Assembly (NCBI GenBank): GCA_024230695.1
Contig: JAAERC010000409.1
Coordinates: forward strand, 1-6,915
Direction: 5' to 3'
Length of the DNA: 6,915 nucleotides
From: Candidatus Zixiibacteriota bacterium
Lineage (GTDB): Bacteria; Zixibacteria; MSB-5A5; GN15; PGXB01
The notes beneath the pieces were generated by a model, which saw only the letters and a list, made by a program, of their open reading frames with translations, did not search any database and was not told the origin of the DNA. Positions 1-5,816 of this stretch are shown here, one piece after another; the first letter of the stretch is position 1; each line of letters opens with the position of its first letter. Both the position numbers and the translations under genes were made by a program.

Positions 1-81
1 AACTATTATTGGAGTAGTTATTATTTTATGTGGCGTAATCTGCCGCATGATAGTGGATTTAATGCTGTTATTTCTCCCTGA
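1..81 (+). CDS. putative aromatic-rich trp leader peptide (5' end outside window)
   Basis: The frame starting at base 1 is open to the left edge and ends at TGA 79-81. It reads N-Y-Y-W-S-S-Y-Y-F-M-W-R-N-L and then on to V-I-S-P. Seven of its first eleven residues are Tyr, Trp or Phe, with Trp codons at 10-12 and 31-33, as expected for a peptide whose translation rate senses charged aromatic tRNAs. The real start is probably upstream of the window. A shorter form could start at ATG 28-30 (17 aa, one Trp), but its only Shine-Dalgarno candidate, GGAG at 11-14, is 13 nt away, which is too far. A ribosome held at the Trp codon 31-33 would cover bases to about 44 and leave 47-56 free to form the antiterminator. 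A competing open frame (2-88) encodes a hydrophobic stretch, so this call is not certain. Confidence 0.55.
   Translation, partial: NYYWSSYYFMWRNLPHDSGFNAVISP
2..54 (+). promoter_or_regulatory. putative 1:2 (anti-antiterminator) pairing of the trp leader
   Basis: Bases 2-9 (ACTATTAT) can pair with 47-54 (ATGATAGT) over 8 bp with one G-U pair. Inside this, 28-35 (ATGTGGCG) and 41-48 (TGCCGCAT) form a local hairpin of 8 bp with a 5-nt loop and two G-U pairs. The local hairpin shares only 47-48 with the outer stem, so a shortened version (30-35 with 41-46) can coexist with it. These structures would sequester the 5' strand of the antiterminator when no ribosome is stalled. The local hairpin could also act as an RNA polymerase pause signal. 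Pairing is seen in the sequence; function is inferred. Confidence 0.5.
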
Positions 82-118
82 TTTTTAGAGAAAATAAATT
101 GATTTAACCCGCTATCAT
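47..118 (+). promoter_or_regulatory. putative 2:3 antiterminator pairing of the trp leader
   Basis: Bases 47-56 (ATGATAGTGG) are complementary to 109-118 (CCGCTATCAT) over 10 consecutive pairs with one U-G pair. The 109-117 part is most of the 5' arm of the terminator hairpin, so the two structures cannot form together. Forming this helix, with 52 nt looped out, would let transcription continue into trpE. It is expected when a ribosome stalls on the Tyr/Trp codons upstream and keeps 47-56 free. Confidence 0.65.
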
Positions 119-142
119 CTAATTGATAGCGGGTTTTTTTTT
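106..142 (+). terminator. intrinsic terminator acting as trp attenuator
   Basis: A perfect 12-bp stem joins 106-117 (AACCCGCTATCA) to 124-135 (TGATAGCGGGTT) with a 6-nt loop, and a run of nine T follows at 134-142. This is a textbook Rho-independent terminator on the + strand. The reverse direction has no T run after the stem, so it is one-directional. It sits between the leader frame and trpE, which points to conditional termination rather than the end of an upstream gene, although the second role cannot be excluded from this window. Confidence 0.92.
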
Positions 143-150
143 GAAAATAT

Positions 151-155
151 GAGGA
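151..155 (+). promoter_or_regulatory. ribosome binding site of trpE
   Basis: GAGGA lies 4 nt before the ATG at 160. It falls after the T run of the attenuator, so it is present only on read-through transcripts. A four-codon frame that starts at ATG 149 and stops across the trpE start looks accidental. Confidence 0.75.
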
Positions 156-159
156 ACGT

Positions 160-1623
160 ATGAAACAAAACAACAAAACGACCGATGGTTTCGCAACATC
201 AGGCAAGGTCTTAAAGGTTCTAACCAAAGAGATGCCGGCTGACTTGGAAACACCGGTCTCCGCCTTTTTGAAACTCAAGAAATACGGAGCCAAAATTCTT
301 TTAGAGAGTGTTGAGAGCGGGACAATTTTGGGACGATATTCATTTATTGGGATCAACCCCAGCTCTAAGATTATTATCGACCAGAATAATTTGGTTATCA
401 AAAATGGCGGGGCAGATCTAAAGATGCCGCATTCAAATGTGAATTCGCCATTGGAGTCACTCAAAACTGTTTTGGATGATTTTAGTCTTGAAGTTTCATC
501 GGATTACCCACCTCTTCTTGGCGGAGCGGTTGGATATATCAGCTATGATTTTGTTCGCTTTTTTGAGAAGGTTCCAACTAAAACGGAAGACTCATTGGAG
601 ATGCCATTGGCTTTGTTTTATCTGATAGATACTCTCCTGGTTTTTGATCATGTCAAGCGATGCTTGAAAATAATGACGTTAGTGGAGGATGGTCAAGAAG
701 ATATAGGGCGAGTAAAGACCGAGCAAATTGTGAAATTACTTTTATCTCCACTTGAAATTCCTACACCAACCGCCGTTACGAAAAGTACCGATAATCTAAA
801 ATCGAATTTTGAAAAGGATGATTTCTGTTCAGCAGTCAGAAAAGTAAAGGAACATATTGTTGCCGGCGACGCATATCAATTGGTTCTTTCACAACGATTA
901 AGTGGAACCACAGAGTCTGATCCATTTATGATATATCGCGCCTTGAGAATGGTTAATCCTTCCCCTTATATGTTTTTCCTCGATTTTGATGATATCAAAC
1001 TGGTTGGTTCATCGCCTGAGGCCTTAGTTCGACTCGAAAAAGGGATTGCAACTGTCAGACCGATTGCCGGGACTCGGGCCAGAAGTGAAAATAGTGAAGA
1101 AGATAAAAAACTGGAAGAACAATTACATGCTGATGAAAAAGAAAAAGCCGAGCATGTTATGTTAGTCGATCTTGGACGAAATGATCTTGGGCGGTGTTGT
1201 GAAATCGGATCGGTCAAGGTAACTGATTTTATGGAGACTGAGCGATATTCTCATGTTATGCATATGACTTCAAATGTGATTGGCAAATTGAAACCGGGAT
1301 TGGATCAGTTTGATTTGTTTAAAGCCGCTTTTCCGGCAGGCACAGTCACTGGAGCACCAAAAATCAAAACAATGCAATTGATCGAGGGGCTTGAATCTGT
1401 TCGCAGAGGGCCTTATGCTGGCGCGGCCGGTTATTTTAGTCTGACCGGAGATATGGATTGGTGTATTACTATCAGAACTATAATAATGAAAGATAAAGAC
1501 TTTTTCCTTCAGGCCGGAGCCGGGATTGTTGCTGACTCTGTTCCGGAAAAAGAATTCCAGGAAACTCGTGACAAGCTCGCGGCACTAAAAAAGGCAATTG
1601 AAACAGCCGAGGAGGGATTCTAA
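160..1623 (+). CDS. trpE: anthranilate synthase component I (TrpE)
   Basis: The large subunit of anthranilate synthase, 487 aa, converts chorismate plus ammonia (from TrpG) to anthranilate and pyruvate. It is cytosolic and commits chorismate to tryptophan. The N-terminal domain carries the Trp-binding LLES motif (47-50). The chorismate-binding domain contains GDAYQLVLSQR (236-246), NPSPYMFF (266-273), SSPE (284-287), PIAGTR (301-306), the DEKEKAEH...DLGRNDLGR region (325-345), FPAGTVTGAPK (391-401), GPYAGAAGY (417-425) and QAGAGIVADS (451-460). Alanine in PIAGT separates it from the aminodeoxychorismate synthase PabB, which has PIKGT. Both LLES and NPSPYMFF, known parts of the Trp feedback site, are intact, so feedback inhibition is likely. 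The start at 160 is supported by GAGGA at 151-155 and normal family length. The stop codon overlaps the trpG start by 1 nt (TAATG). Confidence 0.98.
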   Translation: MKQNNKTTDGFATSGKVLKVLTKEMPADLETPVSAFLKLKKYGAKILLESVESGTILGRYSFIGINPSSKIIIDQNNLVIKNGGADLKMPHSNVNSPLESLKTVLDDFSLEVSSDYPPLLGGAVGYISYDFVRFFEKVPTKTEDSLEMPLALFYLIDTLLVFDHVKRCLKIMTLVEDGQEDIGRVKTEQIVKLLLSPLEIPTPTAVTKSTDNLKSNFEKDDFCSAVRKVKEHIVAGDAYQLVLSQRLSGTTESDPFMIYRALRMVNPSPYMFFLDFDDIKLVGSSPEALVRLEKGIATVRPIAGTRARSENSEEDKKLEEQLHADEKEKAEHVMLVDLGRNDLGRCCEIGSVKVTDFMETERYSHVMHMTSNVIGKLKPGLDQFDLFKAAFPAGTVTGAPKIKTMQLIEGLESVRRGPYAGAAGYFSLTGDMDWCITIRTIIMKDKDFFLQAGAGIVADSVPEKEFQETRDKLAALKKAIETAEEGF

Positions 1624-2189
1624 TGATACTGATTATAGATAATTATGATTCATTCACATGGAATCTGGCCCAATATGTTGGCGAGTTTGGCAAAACTTTC
1701 AAAGTTGTTAGAAATGATGAAATCACTCTTGATCAAGCCATAGAGCTTGAGCCATCTTATTTAATTATATCGCCGGGGCCGGGCCGACCTGAAAATGCCG
1801 GAATTTCCTGCGATTTGATTTCCCATTTCACAGGGAAAATCCCGATTCTGGGTGTTTGTTTGGGACACCAATGTATTGCCTATGCCTTCAAAGGTAATAT
1901 TGAAAATGCGGCAATCTTGGTGCATGGTAAAACCTCAATGGTGTTCCATAATGGAGCCGGGCTATACAACGGCTTACCAAATCCGTTTGAGGCCACGCGT
2001 TATCATTCTCTGATGGTCAGCGAAGAAGATCTGCCGGAAGAAATGCATATTACGGCGCATACCTCTGACGGTGAAATTATGGGTATTAGAATGAATGGCT
2101 TTCCGGTACATGGTGTCCAGTTTCATCCGGAATCAATTTTAACTAAACATGGTAAATTACTAATTTCTAATTTCCTGAATGGAAGATAG
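1623..2189 (+). CDS. trpG: anthranilate synthase component II, glutamine amidotransferase (TrpG)
   Basis: A class I glutamine amidotransferase of 188 aa that hydrolyses glutamine and passes ammonia to TrpE. The triad is visible: Cys79 in GVCLGHQ (77-83), and His168 and Glu170 in QFHPES (166-171). The oxyanion-forming PGPG is at 51-54, the N-terminal DNYDSFTWNL at 6-15, and HGK and RYHSL at 101-103 and 126-130. It is a stand-alone subunit, not fused to TrpE or TrpD. The start overlaps the trpE stop (TAATG) and has a strong GAGGAGG Shine-Dalgarno at 1609-1615, 7 nt upstream, so the two subunits should be made in matched amounts. The sequence alone cannot exclude that it also serves PabB for folate synthesis, as a shared TrpG does in some bacteria, but its place in the operon makes TrpE the main partner. 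Confidence 0.97.
   Translation: MILIIDNYDSFTWNLAQYVGEFGKTFKVVRNDEITLDQAIELEPSYLIISPGPGRPENAGISCDLISHFTGKIPILGVCLGHQCIAYAFKGNIENAAILVHGKTSMVFHNGAGLYNGLPNPFEATRYHSLMVSEEDLPEEMHITAHTSDGEIMGIRMNGFPVHGVQFHPESILTKHGKLLISNFLNGR
2181..2185 (+). promoter_or_regulatory. ribosome binding site that fixes the trpD start
   Basis: GGAAG lies inside the last codons of trpG, 8 nt before ATG 2194. The alternative in-frame ATG at 2179 has no purine-rich site before it and would add five residues not typical of the family. This supports 2194 as the start. Confidence 0.6.
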
Positions 2190-2193
2190 AAAG

Positions 2194-3216
2194 ATGATTC
2201 GGGAAGAATTAAATAAGGTCCTCGATGGCGAGCATCTCACGGCCAATGAAAGTCATCGGATTATTGATCTTATAATGTCCGGCAAAGTATCGCATGTTAA
2301 AATAGCGGCCTTTCTTACAGCACTGCGTCAAAAGGGCGAAACCTCCGATGAAATAATCGGGGCGGCCCGGGTTATGCGGGATAAGGTTGTCCGTATCAAA
2401 CATAATCAGGATTTCCTTTTTGATAATTGTGGAACGGGTGGCGATGGGGCCGGGACCTTTAATATTTCAACGACAACTTCATTTGTTTTGGCGGGTTGTG
2501 GATTAGCAATTGGTAAACATGGCAATCGTTCGGTTTCGAGTAAATGCGGCAGTGCCGATGTTTTGCAGGCCCTTGGTGTTGAAATATCATTAGACCCGGA
2601 ACAGGTCGGGTTATGTATCGATGAAATCGGTATCGGTTTTATGTTTGCGCCAAATCTTCATCCGGCGATGAAAGAAGTAGTGCCGGTTAGAAAAGAACTT
2701 GGTTTTCGGACAATTTTTAATCTTCTTGGTCCGATGACCAATCCGGCCTTTGCCACAGATCAGATGATTGGAGTTTATGATGGATCTTACACTTCGCTTC
2801 TGGCCAAAGCCGCCGGCGAGCTTGGGATAAAAAGAGTCGGAGTAGTTTATAATGAATGCGGTATTGATGAGATCACCACTGCCGGCTTAAATAAGATAAG
2901 TATGGTATCTGATGGAAAAGAGAGTGAATTACAGCTAAACCCAGAAGAGTATGGGTTTAAAAAGTGTGATGTTAATGAATTGGCCGGAGGAACTGCTGAG
3001 GAAAATGCCAGGATAACCCGTTCGATATTAAATGGTGAAAATGGCCCCAGAAGAGATACAATTATATTAAATACAGCGGTTGGCCTTTTTATCGCGGGCT
3101 GGGCAAATGATATTAAAGAAGGTATTGAACAGGCAAACGAATCTATCGATTCGGGGCAGGCATCAGAGATGTTAGATAAACTTGTTCATACTACTAAAAG
3201 GTTTTCAAATGCTTAA
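2194..3216 (+). CDS. trpD: anthranilate phosphoribosyltransferase (TrpD)
   Basis: Transfers the phosphoribosyl group of PRPP to anthranilate, giving phosphoribosyl-anthranilate (second step of the Trp branch). From ATG 2194 the protein is 340 aa, normal for the family. The N-terminal helical domain is followed by the PRPP loop CGTGGDG (79-85), NIST (90-93), KHGNRSVSSKCGSADVLQALG-type glycine-rich region (108-128), the HPAMK...PVRKELGFRTIFNLLGP stretch (156-180) and the metal-binding Asp225-Glu226 in GIDEIT (223-228). The family usually has a VVHG-like segment before the DE pair; here it reads VVYNECG (217-223), a mild variation. There is no fused TrpG domain. The gene begins 4 nt after trpG, the only junction in the operon without overlap, and its end overlaps trpC by 8 nt. 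Confidence 0.97.
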   Translation: MIREELNKVLDGEHLTANESHRIIDLIMSGKVSHVKIAAFLTALRQKGETSDEIIGAARVMRDKVVRIKHNQDFLFDNCGTGGDGAGTFNISTTTSFVLAGCGLAIGKHGNRSVSSKCGSADVLQALGVEISLDPEQVGLCIDEIGIGFMFAPNLHPAMKEVVPVRKELGFRTIFNLLGPMTNPAFATDQMIGVYDGSYTSLLAKAAGELGIKRVGVVYNECGIDEITTAGLNKISMVSDGKESELQLNPEEYGFKKCDVNELAGGTAEENARITRSILNGENGPRRDTIILNTAVGLFIAGWANDIKEGIEQANESIDSGQASEMLDKLVHTTKRFSNA

Positions 3217-3982
3217 CGAAATTGTGGAAACCAAGAAAAAACAGCTTGAAGATATTGATCAACAAGGCGAAATTGATAAAATAAAAGATAAAATTGATGA
3301 TTTGCCGCCAACCGTAAGCCTGAAGAATAGTTTGATTAAAGATAATAGCATATCAATAATTGCCGAAATTAAAAGATGTTCACCCTCCAAAGGAATTCTG
3401 GCCGAGAATCTCCAAGTCGATAAAATGACGAAAATATATCAGCAGGCTGGAGCTTCGGCTATTTCTGTATTAACTGAGGAGTTATACTTCAATGGTTCAA
3501 TAGACGATTTAAAAACTGTAAAACAGAACACCACTTTGCCGGTTTTACGGAAAGACTTCATTCTCGAAGAGTATCAAATATGGGAAAGTCGCTCTATTGG
3601 TGCCGATGCCATTTTATTGATTGTCGGGCTCTTGGCGCCCGCTAAACTTAGTCATTACTCTCTTCTTGCTGAACACTTGGGTTTGGATGTCCTGTTTGAG
3701 GTTCATAATGAATATGAACTTGAAGGCTTAATGCTGGTCAGCCCGCAAATAGTTGGTATTAATAATCGTGATTTAAAAACATTTGAAGTCAATTTGAAAA
3801 CGGCAGAAACATTGGCGGCCAATATTCCGACTGATGTTATTCGAGTTGGAGAAAGCGGAATACATAATCGAGATGATATTATCAGAATGGAAAATACCTG
3901 TCTTGATGCTGTCTTAATAGGCGAGGGAATAATCACTGCTGTTGACCCGGCCAAAAAAATCATGGAGCTTCTTGGTAAATAG
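3209..3982 (+). CDS. trpC: indole-3-glycerol phosphate synthase (TrpC)
   Basis: A (beta/alpha)8-barrel enzyme of 257 aa that closes the indole ring by decarboxylation and dehydration of carboxyphenylamino-deoxyribulose phosphate (CdRP). Conserved elements in order: AEIKRCSPSKG (52-62) with Glu53 and Lys55, SVLTE (86-90), FNGS (94-97), LRKDF (113-117) with the catalytic Lys115, FEVH (163-166) with Glu164, INNRDL (184-189), ESGI (215-218) and IGEG (237-240). These match the catalytic Lys/Glu/Asn set known for the family. ATG 3209 is preferred over an upstream TTG at 3182 because AAAAGG (3196-3201) stands 7 nt before it and the length then fits the family. It is monofunctional, with TrpF encoded separately downstream. 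The start overlaps the trpD end by 8 nt and the stop overlaps the trpF GTG by 1 nt. Confidence 0.97.
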   Translation: MLNEIVETKKKQLEDIDQQGEIDKIKDKIDDLPPTVSLKNSLIKDNSISIIAEIKRCSPSKGILAENLQVDKMTKIYQQAGASAISVLTEELYFNGSIDDLKTVKQNTTLPVLRKDFILEEYQIWESRSIGADAILLIVGLLAPAKLSHYSLLAEHLGLDVLFEVHNEYELEGLMLVSPQIVGINNRDLKTFEVNLKTAETLAANIPTDVIRVGESGIHNRDDIIRMENTCLDAVLIGEGIITAVDPAKKIMELLGK

Positions 3983-4608
3983 TGGCAACAAGAATTAAAA
4001 TATGTGGAATAACTAATCTGGCTGATGCCCAAAAAGCGGTTGAATTTGGTGCCAATGCGCTTGGATTTGTTTTTGCTGAAAGCCTTCGGCAGGCAAAACC
4101 GCCTATTGTTGAAGAGATTGTTAAGATTTTGCCGCCATTTGTAAGCAAAGTTGGTGTTTTTGTTAATGAAGAAATTGATACAGTTAAAGAATTATATAGT
4201 TCATGTAAATTAGATATAGTACAATTACACGGCGATGAGGATATTCAATATATCGAATCATTATCTATTCCATTTATCAAAGCATTTAAGGTTGATGGTA
4301 ATGAAGTTAAAAAACAGATAAAGGAATTTGGATTGCCATATTTTTTACTCGATACATATGATAAAAACATATCTGGGGGGACCGGAAAAAGTTTTGATTG
4401 GCAGATTGCCAAAGAATCAGCTGGATTTGGAAATGTAATTTTATCTGGCGGACTTAATCCGGATAATATCAAAGAGGCATTGGAAACAGTTAAACCATAT
4501 GCGGTGGATGTCAGCAGTGGAATTGAAAAAGCCCCCGGTAAAAAGGATCATCAAAAAATGAAATATTTTATTAATGAGGTTCGCAAATGGGACAGCCGAA
4601 TAAGTTAG
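3982..4608 (+). CDS. trpF: phosphoribosylanthranilate isomerase (TrpF)
   Basis: An Amadori isomerase of 208 aa that converts phosphoribosylanthranilate to CdRP, the substrate of TrpC. Visible motifs: KICGIT (6-11) with catalytic base Cys8, GFVF (28-31), VGVFVN (57-62), QLHGDE (81-86), the general acid Asp124 in LLDT (122-125), [10 protein letters not shown] (131-140), LSGGLNPDN (154-162), VDVSSGIE (175-182) and PGKKD (185-189). It starts with GTG, overlapping the trpC TAG by one base (TAGTG). No good Shine-Dalgarno lies at normal distance (GGAG at 3964-3967 is 14 nt away), so initiation probably depends on ribosomes finishing trpC. The segment after GFVF reads AESLR, whereas family members usually have a SPR motif there, so the Pro is replaced and the loop seems one residue shorter. 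Its last 22 nt overlap trpB. Confidence 0.95.
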   Translation: MATRIKICGITNLADAQKAVEFGANALGFVFAESLRQAKPPIVEEIVKILPPFVSKVGVFVNEEIDTVKELYSSCKLDIVQLHGDEDIQYIESLSIPFIKAFKVDGNEVKKQIKEFGLPYFLLDTYDKNISGGTGKSFDWQIAKESAGFGNVILSGGLNPDNIKEALETVKPYAVDVSSGIEKAPGKKDHQKMKYFINEVRKWDSRIS

Positions 4609-5816
4609 GTTACTTTGGTGAATATGGCGGCCGCTATGTCCCTGAAACACTGATGGCGGCCCTTATTGAGCTTGAGGATAATTATAAAAAGGCCTTGAAA
4701 GATAAAAGTTTTCAGGCGGAACTTAAACGATTATTAAGTACCTATGTCGGTCGTCCGACACCGTTGTATTTCGCAAAACATCTGACCTCAAAATACAAAG
4801 GCGCCCAGATTTATCTTAAGCGGGAAGATCTGGCACATACCGGAGCACATAAGATCAATAACTGCATCGGCCAGGGACTACTCGCGAAAGAAATGAATAA
4901 AAAAAGAATTATTGCCGAAACCGGAGCCGGTCAGCATGGAGTCGCGGTAGCCACGATTGCCAGCTTGTTTAACCAAAGTTGTACTATTTACATGGGTATC
5001 GAAGATATGAAAAGACAAGCTCCCAATGTTGCCCGGATGAATCTTTTGGGAGCAGAAGTCATCCCTGTTGATTCTGGGAGTAAAACTCTTAAAGATGCCA
5101 CCAATGAGGCTATCCGTGATTGGGTCACTAATGTTGCTACAACTCATTATATTATCGGTTCAACTGTCGGCCCGCATCCTTATCCAAAAATGGTTCGAGA
5201 TTTTCAATCTGTAATTGGTAGTGAAACCAAAAGACAAATTAGAAAATTAAAAAAACGTTTACCGCACCAGATTATCGCTTGTGTTGGTGGTGGAAGTAAC
5301 TCGCTTGGGATGTTCTACCCATTTGTAAATGATAAATCAGTCAAACTTACCGGAGTGGAATCATCTGGTAATGGGTTGAATACACATCTTCATGCGGCAA
5401 CACTCACAAAGGGAAAACCGGGGGTGTTACATGGAAGTTTTAGTTATTTGTTACAGGATAAATTTGGGCAGGTTAAAACATCGCACTCAATAGCGGCTGG
5501 ACTTGATTATCCTGGAGTCGGACCGGAACATAGTTTTCTCAAAGATAATGATCGTGTCAACTATGTTTCAGTGACTGATAAAGAAGCATTATATGCTTTT
5601 ATTGAGCTTACAGAAACCGAAGGAATCATTCCGGCTTTGGAGTCATCGTTTGCTTTGGCATATGCCAAAAAAATAGCCCCCAAATTGTCGAAAAATTATA
5701 TTCTTGTTGTTAATCTATCAGGACGAGGCGATAAAGATCTGGCCAATGATGAAGTGGCAGGTTTATTGAATAAGAAACTTAAATCAAGATTGAAAAAGGA
5801 GAGGTTGAAAAAATAA
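4587..5816 (+). CDS. trpB: tryptophan synthase beta subunit (TrpB)
   Basis: A PLP enzyme of 409 aa that condenses indole, channelled from TrpA, with L-serine to give L-tryptophan in the alpha2-beta2 complex. The N-terminus [13 protein letters not shown] (8-20) marks the common TrpB1 type. The PLP lysine is Lys89 in HTGAHKIN (84-91). Glu111 in AETGAGQHG (110-118) is the catalytic acid/base. [10 protein letters not shown] (191-200), the phosphate-binding GGGSN (234-238), THSIS-like [17 protein letters not shown] (299-315) and SGRGDKD (378-384) are all present. After the usual end of the fold there is a basic tail rich in Lys/Arg (from about 396 to 409). ATG 4587 lies inside trpF and has GAGG at 4576-4579, 7 nt before it. 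The 22-nt overlap with trpF is the longest in the operon. The stop overlaps the trpA start (TAATG), favouring equal synthesis of the two subunits. Confidence 0.98.
   Translation: MGQPNKLGYFGEYGGRYVPETLMAALIELEDNYKKALKDKSFQAELKRLLSTYVGRPTPLYFAKHLTSKYKGAQIYLKREDLAHTGAHKINNCIGQGLLAKEMNKKRIIAETGAGQHGVAVATIASLFNQSCTIYMGIEDMKRQAPNVARMNLLGAEVIPVDSGSKTLKDATNEAIRDWVTNVATTHYIIGSTVGPHPYPKMVRDFQSVIGSETKRQIRKLKKRLPHQIIACVGGGSNSLGMFYPFVNDKSVKLTGVESSGNGLNTHLHAATLTKGKPGVLHGSFSYLLQDKFGQVKTSHSIAAGLDYPGVGPEHSFLKDNDRVNYVSVTDKEALYAFIELTETEGIIPALESSFALAYAKKIAPKLSKNYILVVNLSGRGDKDLANDEVAGLLNKKLKSRLKKERLKK

Larger units (their letters stand above)
1..142 (+). promoter_or_regulatory. trp operon leader with attenuator-like alternative RNA structures
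   Basis: This untranslated leader would control entry of RNA polymerase into the trp genes. Seen in the sequence: an aromatic-rich reading frame (1-81), a segment at 47-56 with two competing partners (2-9 and 109-118), and a terminator hairpin (106-135) ending in a T run just before trpE. Because the terminator ends 17 nt before the trpE start, no promoter fits between them, so transcripts reaching trpE must read through it. This matches the known pattern of ribosome-mediated attenuation in trp operons: charged tRNA allows termination, and a ribosome stalled at aromatic codons allows the antiterminator. The promoter is not visible and probably lies left of the window. The mechanism is inferred from pairing potential only. 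Confidence 0.8.

Noticed and set aside
2..88. Open frame starting at base 2, ending TAG 86-88, encoding a very hydrophobic segment that could be the end of an upstream membrane protein.
   Set aside because: T-rich DNA gives hydrophobic residues easily in this frame, and no start or domain is visible. The aromatic codon run in the other frame and the matched RNA pairings fit an attenuator better. It remains a real alternative that upstream sequence would settle.
1..142. T-box riboswitch in the trp leader.
   Set aside because: No AGGGTGGNACCGCG-like T-box sequence is present before the terminator, and the antiterminator here is a simple 10-bp helix rather than the bulged T-box form.
106..142. 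Terminator belonging only to an upstream gene.
   Set aside because: There are just 17 nt between its T run and trpE, too little for a separate promoter, and its 5' arm has a good alternative pairing partner upstream.
21..464. Minus-strand open frame of 147 codons across the leader and the start of trpE.
   Set aside because: It is antisense to the attenuator and to a clear trpE N-terminus, with no recognisable domain. The other minus-strand frames inside trp genes are likewise shadows.
2179..2193. Upstream ATG start for trpD at 2179.
   Set aside because: No ribosome binding site precedes it; ATG 2194 has GGAAG at proper spacing and fits family length.
3182..3208. TTG start for trpC at 3182.
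   Set aside because: The nine extra residues are unlike the family, and ATG 3209 has AAAAGG at 7 nt.
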